Part shown: positions 27,476 through 37,429 of the stretch, one piece after another | How the letters are laid out: each line of letters opens with the position of its first letter | How positions within the stretch are numbered: position 1 is the first letter of the stretch | Notes under the pieces: model-generated | Databases searched by the model: none | What the model saw: the letters and a program-made list of their open reading frames with translations, nothing else | Told to the model about the DNA's origin: nothing | Assembly: GCA_937958675.1 (NCBI GenBank) | Contig: CALGND010000071.1 | Span: 29,458 to 93,457 of the forward strand | Source of the DNA: an uncultured Granulosicoccaceae bacterium | GTDB lineage: Bacteria; Pseudomonadota; Gammaproteobacteria; Granulosicoccales; Granulosicoccaceae | Direction: 5' to 3' | DNA length: 64,000 nt | Translations under genes and position numbers: made by a program

Positions 27476-29029
27476 TTAACTGCTGCCTAGGTGTCGAGGC
27501 CGCACACCACAGAGCAACAACACGATTGCATAGCTTAAAGCGCCTGCAGCAATAACGCCCAGTAGGTGGCCGACACGACTCAAAGCTGATAGTTCATGCC
27601 AGTCAAACCCGCTAATAAAAAATATCACTACAGCCATCACCAGCAGTGCAGGTAGCACTTGCAGTGTAAATCGTTTGAGCTCGCTTGGTAGTTGATAGAT
27701 TCCGTCGGCTTCTAGCTGGCGGTAGAGCATCCAAGCTTGCTGCCACGCCGACATCGTAGTGGCTAGTGCTAAACCAGTATGTGGAGCTGTGAAATCCATC
27801 ATCACCAACGGTACGACTAGCATTAGGTTGTAAGCCATATTGGATATCAACGCGACAATACCGATACGTACGGGTGTTTTTGTATTTTGGCGTGCAAAGA
27901 AGGCGGGTGCAAAAATTTTGATTAAAATAAAAGCGGGTAAGCCAAGCGAGTAGGCGATCAAGCTGTAACTCGCCATTTGTGAATCAGCTTGAGTAAACTT
28001 CCCGTATTCAAATAGGGTCGTTAGCATAGGTTCTGCAAGCAAAATTAAACCAAAGCAAGCAGGCAGGCCTAAGAGCAACATAAGTCGCAATGCCCAGGTG
28101 ATGGTGGCACTAAATTGCTCGGCGGATTGGTTAGAAAAATCTTTGGATAAACGCGGCAAAATAACGGTGCCGATAGTCACACCCAGTAAACCCAATGGAA
28201 ATTCCATCAGCCGATCGGAGTAGTACAACCAACTCAGGCTGCCCACTGCCAGAAACGATGCAATAACCGTGTCGAGCAATAAGTTAATTTGCGCTACAGA
28301 TGAGCCTAATATTGCAGGAGCCATCAGTTTGAGGATGCGTCGTACGCCGCTATGTTTCCAGCCCCAGCGTGGTCTTGGCAGTAAGCCTAACTTTTGTAGA
28401 AACGGTATTTGAAATAGCAGCTGGATAGTGCCTGCCGCAAACACGCCCCAAGCAAGTGCCACAATTGGCTTACTAAATAGCGGGGAGAAAAACACTGCCG
28501 CAGTAATCATCGAAATATTTAACAGTACTGGTGTGAACGATGGGACTGCAAATTTACCGAAGGTATTAAGCATGCTGCCGGCGTAGGCCAGCAATGACAC
28601 AAACAATAAATAGGGGAAAGTGATGCGCAGCATGTGAGTGGCTAGCTCAAATTGCCCAGGTGAATCAATAAAGCCCGGCGCAAATGCCATTATCAATAGT
28701 GGCGCTAGCATCACCCCCAATGTAGTGATCATTAGCAGGATCACGATCAAGGTGCCGGACACGTGAGCCGCTAGATCGAGCAAAGCCTCGCGACTACGTG
28801 TTTCCTTGTACTCAGTGAACACTGGCACAAAGGCTTGGGCGAACGCGCCCTCGGCAAATAGCCGGCGTAAAAAGTTGGGTATTTTGAACGCCACTAGAAA
28901 AACGTCTGTGGTGGCGCCAGCGCCAAACACAATGGCTAGCACCTGATCCCGTACAAATCCCAGAATACGGGACAGTAGGGTCATAATGCCGACTATGCCA
29001 CCGGATTTGACTAGGCTATTTTCAGCCAT
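27476..29029 (-). CDS. murJ: Lipid II flippase MurJ
   Basis: 517 residues with about 14 membrane segments. The N-terminus MAENSLVKSGGIVGIMTLLS...RILGFVRD carries the family motif, followed by DVFLVAFKIPNFLRRLFAEG and AFAQAFVPVF, which are diagnostic of MurJ/MviN. MurJ flips lipid II across the inner membrane for murein synthesis. It is divergent from rpsT, as in many gammaproteobacteria. Confidence 0.97.
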   Translation of the reverse strand: MAENSLVKSGGIVGIMTLLSRILGFVRDQVLAIVFGAGATTDVFLVAFKIPNFLRRLFAEGAFAQAFVPVFTEYKETRSREALLDLAAHVSGTLIVILLMITTLGVMLAPLLIMAFAPGFIDSPGQFELATHMLRITFPYLLFVSLLAYAGSMLNTFGKFAVPSFTPVLLNISMITAAVFFSPLFSKPIVALAWGVFAAGTIQLLFQIPFLQKLGLLPRPRWGWKHSGVRRILKLMAPAILGSSVAQINLLLDTVIASFLAVGSLSWLYYSDRLMEFPLGLLGVTIGTVILPRLSKDFSNQSAEQFSATITWALRLMLLLGLPACFGLILLAEPMLTTLFEYGKFTQADSQMASYSLIAYSLGLPAFILIKIFAPAFFARQNTKTPVRIGIVALISNMAYNLMLVVPLVMMDFTAPHTGLALATTMSAWQQAWMLYRQLEADGIYQLPSELKRFTLQVLPALLVMAVVIFFISGFDWHELSALSRVGHLLGVIAAGALSYAIVLLLCGVRPRHLGSS

Positions 29030-29103
29030 TATGCAGTTGACTCAGGAGATTGAACATTGCATAATACCCGGCTGAACGCAATTTTAATTATATGAGGTAG
29101 TCC

Positions 29104-29364
29104 GTGGCCAATTCTGCTCAGGCACGAAAGCGAGTACGCCAGGCCGAAAAAGCCAGGCAACGTAATGCAAGTCAACGTTCGATGTTGCGCACCAAAGTAA
29201 AAGCGGTGTTTAGCACGATTGAAGCAGGCGATAAGTCGGCCGCTGAAGCTGCATATAAAGAAGCCATTCCGGTTCTTGATCATATGGCCCGTAAAGGCTT
29301 GATCCACAAAAACAAGGCAGCGCGCTACAAAAGCCGTTTTAATGCCCAAGTTCGCGCTCTTTAA
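29104..29364 (+). CDS. rpsT: 30S ribosomal protein S20
   Basis: 86 residues beginning [20 protein letters not shown], the typical S20 start, with GTG as start codon and GAGG eight bases upstream. The rest is the expected basic helical protein, ending [19 protein letters not shown]20 binds the 5' domain of 16S rRNA. A non-ATG start for rpsT is also seen in E. coli, where it helps autoregulation. Confidence 0.97.
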   Translation: MANSAQARKRVRQAEKARQRNASQRSMLRTKVKAVFSTIEAGDKSAAEAAYKEAIPVLDHMARKGLIHKNKAARYKSRFNAQVRAL

Positions 29365-29382
29365 TAGCAGTTCCTGATAGTC

Positions 29383-29406
29383 GGCTTGGCATTCTGCCTC
29401 AAAGCC
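29383..29406 (+). terminator. Weak hairpin behind rpsT
   Basis: GGCTTGGCA, loop TTC, TGCC, three unpaired bases and AAGCC give an interrupted stem 19 bases after the rpsT stop. There is no T run, so its role as a terminator is uncertain. Confidence 0.3.
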
Positions 29407-29494
29407 GGCTTGAAGTACCCAGTGCTCAGAGTGATGTTGCGATGAGCGCTCAAGCTTAGTTCTCCGTTTAGTCGCCTCTCTCGGCATACAATTC

Positions 29495-30651
29495 TTAGGG
29501 CTTCTGCGCGTCATCACTGACGGCAGCCCCCGAACGCTCCACGATCAAATTGTCACGATGGATTAGCTCGGGTCCATGCGTATAGCCCAATAGATCCATA
29601 TATTTATCGCTTGCATGGCCGATCAATTTTCGGGTGTCTGTCGCATTGTAATTAATCAAGCCCTTGCCAATCACTTTTTGATTTTCATCCACGCAGGCGA
29701 CGAGTTCGCCTCGATTAAAGTCACCCACGCATTCGCTTACACCAACCGCAAGTAAGCTCGAACCTTTTTCTCTTAATACTCGGCAAGCGCCACTATCGAG
29801 CTGCAGTTGTCCGGCAACACGTAGATGATTCGCCAGCCATTGTTTTCTTGCAACGCGAGGCACTTGGTCGCTGGTAAGCATGGTTCCAATTCCTTCACCG
29901 CGCCGAAGTTTGAGCAGTACGTCGGGCTCGCGGCCAGAGGCGATGATGGTCGTTGTGCCGCTTTGTGCGGCACGCTCTGCTGCCAGTATTTTTGTCAACA
30001 TGCCGCCGCTACCCAGCATAGTACCGCTCGGCCCAGCAAGCTTTTGAACAGATGGATCGCTAGCGTTGGCGCGCTCCAGCAGTTTTGCATCGCTGTGCCG
30101 ACGAGGGTCCTTATCAAACAGGCCTTCTTGATCGGTTAGTAACACCAGTACGTCGGCATCAATTAGGTTGCAAACCAGCGCTGCGAGCGTGTCGTTGTCT
30201 CCCAGTCGTATCTCATCTGTTGTAACCGTATCGTTTTCGTTCACGATAGGCATCACATCATGATCAATTAAGGCTTTTAGTGTTGACCGGGCATTGAGGT
30301 AACGACGTCGGTCAGCTAGATCTTCATGGGTTAAAAGTATCTGCGCAGTTTGACGGCCCTGGCGCTTAAAAGCGGCCTCATAGGCTTGGATAAGGCCCAT
30401 TTGCCCAACGGCTGCTGCGGCTTGTAGTTCGTGTATGACTGTGGGGCGCTGAGTCCAACCCAATCTAACCAAGCCTTCAGCAATTGAGCCACTGGATACC
30501 AGCACCAGCTGGCAATCGTCGCCCATTAACTTTGCAAGCTGAGTGGTCCATTGTTCAATTCGGTCGGTGTCTAGCCCACGTCCATCATTGGTCAGTAAGG
30601 AGCTACCAACCTTGACTACCCATCGTTTGGATTGGGTTAGGCGTTCGCGCA

Positions 30652-30652
<1 letters not shown>
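29495..30652 (-). CDS. proB: Glutamate 5-kinase
   Basis: 385 residues. An amino-acid kinase domain (VVKVGSSLLTNDG at the start, LSGAQ-like VNENDTVTTDEIRLGDND in the middle, GSGGMLTKILAAERAAQSG) is followed by a C-terminal PUA domain from about residue 280. It phosphorylates glutamate, the first step of proline synthesis. The ATG overlaps the obgE stop (TAATG), so translation is coupled. Confidence 0.96.
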
Positions 30653-31758
<1,106 letters not shown>

Positions 31759-31825
31759 CTATGGGAAGGATGGAAGTGCGAGGCGGAACAGAGTTTAGCG
31801 CAATTCAAGGTGCGACACTTGCTCC

Positions 31826-32212
31826 ATGAGTAATCAAAAGTCATCTTGCCAGGTAGTCCTTTTCCCAATGTGTGACCCACGTGGCGCTTTGAGTGAAGTT
31901 CTGAATCATCCAGAAGAGTCTGGAACGCGTCTCAACGCCTTAATATTAGCCTGGAGGCTAGATCTGCCAGAGACTGTCAGTCTACCAGCCGCGGCTAGCG
32001 CACTGCTGACAGTGGCTGCAGCGCAACCTCGAGTTCATTGGACTGAGCGGCAGCTACGGCTGGTAGCGGAGCTGCGCAGAATCAGTGAGAGTAGTGGCAC
32101 TCGTCGCCCGCATGCTGAGTGGCAGCGGCTGCTTAAGCGCAGTGGAGCGAAAGCAAAATCCAGACAAAGAAAAACCCGCAGTGAGCGGGCTTTTCCAGAA
32201 ACCGAAAGCTAG
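31826..32212 (+). CDS. Hypothetical protein, 128 residues
   Basis: An Arg/Leu-rich, soluble, largely helical protein on the strand opposite rpmA and obgE. A hydrophobic start (CQVVLFPMCDPRGALSEVL) is followed by LNALILAWRLDLPE and a basic C-terminal helix (RQLRLVAELRRISESSGTRR), then a low-complexity basic tail. I recognise no family. The composition looks protein-like and the frame is open for 129 codons, but there is no convincing ribosome-binding site, and the last 15 codons run through the rpmA terminator. The true end may be as seen, or the frame may be chance. Confidence 0.4.
   Translation: MSNQKSSCQVVLFPMCDPRGALSEVLNHPEESGTRLNALILAWRLDLPETVSLPAAASALLTVAAAQPRVHWTERQLRLVAELRRISESSGTRRPHAEWQRLLKRSGAKAKSRQRKTRSERAFPETES
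32168..32195 (-). terminator. Intrinsic terminator of the rplU-rpmA operon
   Basis: On the minus strand CCCGC, a 5-base loop and GCGGG are followed at once by TTTTTCTTTG. A-rich bases precede the stem, so it could also act rightward (CTTTT). It lies about 40 bases after the rpmA stop and separates rpmA from obgE. Confidence 0.8.
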
Positions 32213-32225
32213 CAAACGCTAGCTT
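32206..32225. terminator. Second hairpin directly behind rpmA
   Basis: AAGCTAGC (32206-32213), loop AAAC, GCTAGCTT (32218-32225) is a perfect 8-bp stem between the rpmA stop and the intrinsic terminator. It may protect the 3' end of the processed transcript. Confidence 0.5.
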
Positions 32226-32230
32226 GGGTT

Positions 32231-32500
32231 TTAAGACGCCGCTGGCGCCTCAACGATATTCACAAATTTACGGTTATTCGGGCCTTTTTGCTTAAATTCG
32301 ACAACGCCGTTGGTTTTAGCGAATAGAGTGTGGTCCTTGCCACAGCCTACGTTCACACCCGGGTGAAAGCGCGTACCGCGCTGACGAACCAAGATATTGC
32401 CAGCCAAAACCTCTTCGCCACCGAATTTCTTCACGCCAAGGCGTTTGGATTCTGAATCGCGACCGTTGCGCGTACTACCGCCTGCTTTTTTATGTGCCAT
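32231..32500 (-). CDS. rpmA: 50S ribosomal protein L27
   Basis: 89 residues, starting [20 protein letters not shown], the invariant L27 N-terminus that reaches the peptidyl-transferase centre. [19 protein letters not shown] is also diagnostic. It is encoded 27 bases after rplU in the usual order. Confidence 0.98.
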   Translation of the reverse strand: MAHKKAGGSTRNGRDSESKRLGVKKFGGEEVLAGNILVRQRGTRFHPGVNVGCGKDHTLFAKTNGVVEFKQKGPNNRKFVNIVEAPAAS

Positions 32501-32527
32501 GTTTTATAACCCCTGGATTTCTTGTGA

Positions 32528-32842
32528 CTAACCAGCGTTTATGCCAGTTATTTCGAGTTCTGTGTAGTTTTGACGATGGCCCATCTGCTTGCGATGGTGC
32601 TTACGACGACGAAACTTGATGATATTGACTTTCTTGCCACGGCCGTGAGAGAGCACGCGGGCGCTAACTGACGCGCTGGCAAGCATCGGCGAGCCGATAG
32701 TGACGTTATCGCCTTCGCCTAACATAAGTACGCTATCTAGCTTGATTTCACTGCCTTCTTCGGCTGTGAGGGTTTCAACTCTGAGTTTGTCGCCCTGGTT
32801 GACTCGGTATTGTTTACCGCCGGTTTTAATGACCGCGTACAT
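32528..32842 (-). CDS. rplU: 50S ribosomal protein L21
   Basis: 104 residues. It begins [20 protein letters not shown] and contains the basic signature [18 protein letters not shown] for 23S rRNA binding. The operon rplU-rpmA is divergent from ispB. The 270 bases between them should hold both promoters and the L21 leader. Confidence 0.98.
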   Translation of the reverse strand: MYAVIKTGGKQYRVNQGDKLRVETLTAEEGSEIKLDSVLMLGEGDNVTIGSPMLASASVSARVLSHGRGKKVNIIKFRRRKHHRKQMGHRQNYTELEITGINAG

Positions 32843-33114
32843 TTAATTCTCCAACTCAATTCTTGTCTAGGCCAAGGCTGTATAGCGCTTGGCATTTGCC
32901 ATGTGGTGGCAGGCTATCGCGCCGGCCAAGCCGTTGCCACAGACGTGCAGTCACGTAACCGCGAAAAGCCCGTTAGCATAGCGCCTGGTTAATAAAAGGT
33001 CAATGTGCCGGAGGCAATTTTTCGACAATATTTTGGCCAACCGTAAAGTCTTTTGCCAGCGCAACACTCGCGCTTTTGCTATCGTTCAGGCAAATAGTTT
33101 GTAAAATCTGTTTC

Positions 33115-34119
33115 ATGCCTAAACCTCTGGAATCCCCTGGCGACCTAGTCGCTAATTCCATGCAAGATGTCGATCAGCTTATTCGTAAAAGGCTGGCATC
33201 CGATGTGGTTCTCATCAATCAGGTGGCTGGCTACATAATTGGTAGTGGTGGCAAGCGCTTACGGCCAAGATTGGTCTTGTTATCTGCCGGTGCCTGTGGC
33301 CAACCTTTGGCTGGCAGTGTCGGGCTGCCTGCAACTGCAGATGACAACGTCATCACATTAGCCGCCATCGTTGAATTCATTCACACAGCCACCTTATTGC
33401 ATGACGACGTTGTCGATGCCTCTGAGCTGCGTCGTGGCAATGACACAGCAAATTCAGTGTGGGGTAATGAGGCGGCGGTGTTAGTGGGGGACTTCCTCTA
33501 TTCGCGTGCCTTCGAGATGATGGTCGATGTGGACAACATGGTTGTCATGGGGATTCTTGCCAGCACCACTAACCGAATTGCCGAAGGCGAGGTCATGCAA
33601 CTGCTAAATGTGCGCGAACCCGAGATCACTGAAGAACAATACATCCACGTTATCGAAGCTAAAACAGCGTGCTTGTTTCGGGCGGCAGGCGAGCTGGGCG
33701 CGATAAGCGCATCGCAAACACAATTTCAGCAAAGCCTTGCTGATTACGGCATGTACTTGGGCACCGCGTTTCAAATTACAGACGACGTGCTCGACTATCG
33801 TAGCCAAAGTGACGAAATGGGCAAAAACGTAGGCGATGACTTGGCAGAAGGTAAAACAACCTTGCCACTTATCTATGCGATGCAACAAGCCAGTAGTGAT
33901 AAGCGTGAAGTGATTGCCACTGCAATACGTGAAGCAGAGCTAGCAGCATTGCCGCAAGTGCTTTCAATTGTGAGAGAGACAAATGCAATAGAGCAATCAA
34001 TTGCTAGAGCCAATATTGCAGTACAACAGGCAGTTGATTCGCTAAGCAGCTTGCCCTCGTCCGAGTACAAGGATGAGCTGGTTTCGATTGCACAGTACGC
34101 GGTGCAGCGCACTAGTTAA
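33115..34119 (+). CDS. ispB: Polyprenyl (octaprenyl) diphosphate synthase
   Basis: 334 residues from the ATG at 33115; a TTG 13 codons upstream is in frame but gives an atypical N-terminus. The first Asp-rich motif is LLHDDVVDASELRRG and the second is TDDVLDY, as in trans-prenyltransferases. GGKRLRPRL at the N-terminus is also conserved. The enzyme makes the ubiquinone side chain from the IPP supplied by IspH. Chain length cannot be read directly. The stop overlaps the convergent protease gene by three bases. Confidence 0.94.
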   Translation: MPKPLESPGDLVANSMQDVDQLIRKRLASDVVLINQVAGYIIGSGGKRLRPRLVLLSAGACGQPLAGSVGLPATADDNVITLAAIVEFIHTATLLHDDVVDASELRRGNDTANSVWGNEAAVLVGDFLYSRAFEMMVDVDNMVVMGILASTTNRIAEGEVMQLLNVREPEITEEQYIHVIEAKTACLFRAAGELGAISASQTQFQQSLADYGMYLGTAFQITDDVLDYRSQSDEMGKNVGDDLAEGKTTLPLIYAMQQASSDKREVIATAIREAELAALPQVLSIVRETNAIEQSIARANIAVQQAVDSLSSLPSSEYKDELVSIAQYAVQRTS

Positions 34120-35738
34120 GACTGTTTAGTGTGTTGCGGTGCGCATGAACTTGCAGCCCTGCGTGTGCGGCAGCGTTGAAAGCCAGCTAACAGTATTAAT
34201 AACAATAGATAGTCAACACGTCCAGACCCACTGCTACCCGCACCAGTGCCCACTTGAGCGCCGTCTGATTGTGCAATGGCTTCACCTGTTTCAGTTAGGG
34301 CGTCGATGCTACGGCGGTTGTTAAGTTGGTTGATGTCGCTGATAGCATCAAGCTCGATCGCGCTTACGATACGAAGCGTTGGCAAGTCTTGTAGGCTAAC
34401 AACAAACGATAAGCTTTTACTGTTAAATGCAGGTATATCAAAGTGTTTGCAAAGTAGAGCCCCTTGATCGAGGCTGCAGTTATTTGGCACACTAGCTAAA
34501 CTGCTTCCAGCAGGGAAGGTGGTTCTGGTTTGCACTTGGTGTACGCTACGTTGTGTGTCTGTGTTGTCAATTGTTAGCGTAATTCGACGTTGTAATTTAT
34601 CCGTAGATACTGCAGTTGATGACACCTGCAATGCTAAATCGATGTTATCTAAGTTACAGTTTCGAGCAATCGCTGGTCGCATGTTATTTAAACTGCATGT
34701 CGATAATGTGGATGTGGTATCACCGTTTAATTTTTCTACCATCAAACCGTTGCCTTCGTTTGTCACGCTGCCACTGCAGCGTATATCATCGTCATGCAGA
34801 GCGCCTAGGTTGTGCGCTATTTCATGCGCCGCCAGTAATACATCAAATGCAAATGGTGTCGAGACGCTTAGGTCGTAGCCATCAGTGCGGCAGGCAGTAT
34901 CGATCCAACCGAGGCCAACCACACTATTGCCATCGCGATGCCCACTAAATAAGTGGACAAGCGTCAGAGGTGTGTTCAATGATGGTTGCGTTGCGCGAAA
35001 GTTACGAAAGCCTTGCAGTACATCTTCAAGCTTGCCGTCAATTTCAAGCAGTGGGTCGTTGTCGAGTTTGTTAAGCTCGAGAACGGCATCAATACGAATG
35101 GCCAAGCCTAGCTGCTGCTGGTATATACCCTCTACACCGTTAATAATTTCCAGTGCTTTTGCTAAGCCGCGCCCTTGATGCCATAGGTCAAATTGTGTAT
35201 CGATAGCAATACCAACTGTGATTGCACGCGTGACTGATCGGGGTGATTCGGCTCTGGCATTTATGCGTGTGCTCATGGCAGGATCAGGCTCAACAATTAC
35301 CCACTCAGTCTGGTCATGATTCTCATCTTGAATAGTGTCGCGAGTATTCGCGTTAGGCTTAACTAGGGCAAGTTGGTAGAGATGATCATTGACCCAGATA
35401 TAACCAGTAGGTTTACCGTCGCTGATGCTAATGCGCGCCCAGGATTGCTCATAGCCTTCTACTACACCTTGCAAAAGAATGGGCAGGTCAGCAGCGATAC
35501 CGCCGGGCATATTCAAAAGTGTGGAGGGCGTAAGGTTTAATGTGAAATCTTTGCCCATCGCAGAAAAGCTGATTTGGGTTGGGCTGTCGTGTTGGCCTGT
35601 TGCCGGAGCGCTTCTCGTTTGATGGCCTGAGTTGTCTAGCATCATCACGGGGTGCATAACAGGTTCGGCTGCCGTATTTGCTAGCGGCAAAAGCAGCAAC
35701 AAGAAAAATGCGCAGATCCTGTGTTTAAAACTATTCAC
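34116..35738 (-). CDS. Secreted zinc metalloprotease, reprolysin-like, with GlyGly-CTERM-like tail
   Basis: 540 residues. A signal peptide (FFLLLLLPLANTAA) is followed by a propeptide-like region and a metzincin catalytic domain. The zinc motif HEIAHNLGALHDD gives HExxHxxGxxH with His 305, Glu 306, His 309 and His 315, and Cys residues nearby (CRTDGYD, CSGSV, CSLNN). A beta-rich domain follows. The last 40 residues run from a Gly/Ser linker (GTGAGSSGSG) to a hydrophobic stretch (VDYLLLLILLAGF) and a basic end (RCRTRR). This three-part tail resembles the GlyGly-CTERM signal processed by rhombosortase for surface delivery. No rhombosortase gene is in the window. Confidence 0.85.
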   Translation of the reverse strand: MNSFKHRICAFFLLLLLPLANTAAEPVMHPVMMLDNSGHQTRSAPATGQHDSPTQISFSAMGKDFTLNLTPSTLLNMPGGIAADLPILLQGVVEGYEQSWARISISDGKPTGYIWVNDHLYQLALVKPNANTRDTIQDENHDQTEWVIVEPDPAMSTRINARAESPRSVTRAITVGIAIDTQFDLWHQGRGLAKALEIINGVEGIYQQQLGLAIRIDAVLELNKLDNDPLLEIDGKLEDVLQGFRNFRATQPSLNTPLTLVHLFSGHRDGNSVVGLGWIDTACRTDGYDLSVSTPFAFDVLLAAHEIAHNLGALHDDDIRCSGSVTNEGNGLMVEKLNGDTTSTLSTCSLNNMRPAIARNCNLDNIDLALQVSSTAVSTDKLQRRITLTIDNTDTQRSVHQVQTRTTFPAGSSLASVPNNCSLDQGALLCKHFDIPAFNSKSLSFVVSLQDLPTLRIVSAIELDAISDINQLNNRRSIDALTETGEAIAQSDGAQVGTGAGSSGSGRVDYLLLLILLAGFQRCRTRRAASSCAPQHTKQS

Positions 35739-35841
35739 GCGATCAGTATATCAGCGGTGTGCTTAAACGCCGATTCCCGGTGATATATTCAACCGTTTCA
35801 ATAGGGTAGGTGTGTGGTAGTCGTGGTTTTTCTGATGCGTG

Positions 35842-36516
35842 TTATCTGCCCAGTAACAAGGCGTCGGGTTTGGTTTTGGTGTATTTGCCAGGTTGCAAAT
35901 CCCAAACGGAGTAATCGCCAATGTGAGTGCGCACCAGACGTAAGGTAGGCAAACCGACGGCTGCTGTCATACGCCGTACTTGTCGGTTTCGTCCCTCAGT
36001 AATCGCAATCTCTAACCAGCTAGTAGGGATGTTGTTTCTGACGCGTATCGGTGGGTTACGTTGCCAGAGTGCTTTGGGCTGCTCGACCATCACTGCGCGC
36101 GCTGGTGCAGTTTTTCCATCCTTAAGCTCAACGCCAGTGCTTAGCTTTTTCAATATGGCCTCAGTGGCTTCGCCCTCAACCTGCACAAGGTAACGCTTCA
36201 TGATCTTAAAACGCGGGTGGCTGATTTGTTGCTGAAGACGACCATCGTTAGTGAGTAGCAGTAAACCTTCACTGTCTCGATCCAGGCGGCCCGCTGCATA
36301 AAATCCGGGTTCGTTAATGTAGTGAGCTAGGGTTCTTCGTTCTTGTTCGTCGGTAAACTGACAAAGCACTTGAAAAGGTTTGTTGAATAAAATGATCTCG
36401 CTATTGTCATCAACATGCCCATCGGTCCCGACGGCGTTGCCCTTTTTGCCACTCTGCAACTCTTTTGGTTTGCGCGACCATTTTTTTTTAGGGTTTGATT
36501 TTTTTCGCTGTCGCAT
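35842..36516 (-). CDS. rluE: 23S rRNA pseudouridine(2457) synthase
   Basis: 224 residues. A basic N-terminus (RQRKKSNPKKKWSRKPK) precedes the RsuA-type catalytic domain. YAAGRLDRDSEGLLLLTNDG holds the catalytic Asp, and EGRNRQVRRMTAAVGLPTLR is the second family motif. The segment WQRNPPIRVRNNIPTSWLEI matches RluE rather than RluB or RsuA, and there is no S4 domain, as in RluE. It lies three bases behind the exonuclease gene. Confidence 0.92.
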   Translation of the reverse strand: MRQRKKSNPKKKWSRKPKELQSGKKGNAVGTDGHVDDNSEIILFNKPFQVLCQFTDEQERRTLAHYINEPGFYAAGRLDRDSEGLLLLTNDGRLQQQISHPRFKIMKRYLVQVEGEATEAILKKLSTGVELKDGKTAPARAVMVEQPKALWQRNPPIRVRNNIPTSWLEIAITEGRNRQVRRMTAAVGLPTLRLVRTHIGDYSVWDLQPGKYTKTKPDALLLGR

Positions 36517-36519
36517 AGG

Positions 36520-37425
36520 TCACTTCTTTTGGCTTGCAGGCGCCGGAGTGCAAATGCGCTTTGCCAAGCTGTCGCTGCGTTGTTCGGTGAAGCCTGCTTT
36601 CAGTAAACCTTCAATTAAGGTGTGCTGATCAGGCCGCTTTAATTGTAACTCGGTGAGGCTGTTAGGTAATGCATCATCGTGGATTAAGCCGGTCAGTTTA
36701 CGAGCCAGTCGAATGGTATCAGCGTGTTCGCTAACCAATAAGCTTATGCGCGGTGCGCCTCTAAACTTCATTTTGGCGATCTCTTCAGGCTGTGCCAACA
36801 TGCTATCTATCGTGCGCCACTTTTTTAATAGTCTGGCTGCCGTGGCCATGCCCACGCCTGGAACTCCAGGGATGTTATCGACTTTGTCGCCGCAAATGGC
36901 GAGTAAATCGGCGATTTGTGAAGGCTCCGCTTTAAACTGGTTGCAGATATCCTTTTCGCTTAGTTTTAACTTCCTGGCAAAGTTCCAGTAGGTGTCACCA
37001 CGAGCGATAAACTGAGCAAGGTCTTTATCCGCGCTAATGATCGTCACGGGCTTTTCTTGTTGATGTGCAAGCTGTGCCATGCTGCCAATGATGTCATCGG
37101 CTTCTACAGTGGGGCTGCCAAACGAAGGTATGCCAAATAATTTCGCGAGTTCAAAGCAACGCTGAAACTGCACCATTAGCTCTGGTGGAGCGGGTTCTCT
37201 ATTAGCTTTATAAGCTGGGTAGATTTCCTTGCGAGCCCCTTTGCCGTTGTTTTGGTCGAATGCGCAAACCATATGCGTAGGCTGTTCGTCTTGAATGATG
37301 CGCGCTAGGGTGTCGGCAAAGCCGATCACCGCGTTGGCAGGTTCGCCGTGTGTGTTTTCGATACTGCCGGGCAGTGTTTGCCAAGCGCGAAAAATGTAGA
37401 TACTTGAATCAAGCAGATACAGCAT
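36520..37425 (-). CDS. 5'-3' exonuclease / flap endonuclease (PolA N-terminal type)
   Basis: 301 residues, a stand-alone relative of the DNA polymerase I 5' nuclease domain. Motifs are LLDSSIYIFRAW near the N-terminus, AFDQNNGKGARKEIYPAYKA, VEADDIIGSMA with metal-ligand acidic residues, ISADKDLAQFI, and the helix-hairpin-helix region GDKVDNIPGVPGVGMATAARLL. E. coli Xni is a shorter relative, but this protein keeps more of the acidic residues of active nucleases. It is in a tight operon with a thermonuclease gene (four-base gap) and rluE (three-base gap). Confidence 0.9.
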   Translation of the reverse strand: MLYLLDSSIYIFRAWQTLPGSIENTHGEPANAVIGFADTLARIIQDEQPTHMVCAFDQNNGKGARKEIYPAYKANREPAPPELMVQFQRCFELAKLFGIPSFGSPTVEADDIIGSMAQLAHQQEKPVTIISADKDLAQFIARGDTYWNFARKLKLSEKDICNQFKAEPSQIADLLAICGDKVDNIPGVPGVGMATAARLLKKWRTIDSMLAQPEEIAKMKFRGAPRISLLVSEHADTIRLARKLTGLIHDDALPNSLTELQLKRPDQHTLIEGLLKAGFTEQRSDSLAKRICTPAPASQKK

Positions 37426-37429
37426 GGCT

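Noticed and set aside
29029..29517. 162-codon open frame on the minus strand across rpsT
   Set aside because: It is antisense to the ribosomal protein S20 gene, and the S20 frame is certain.
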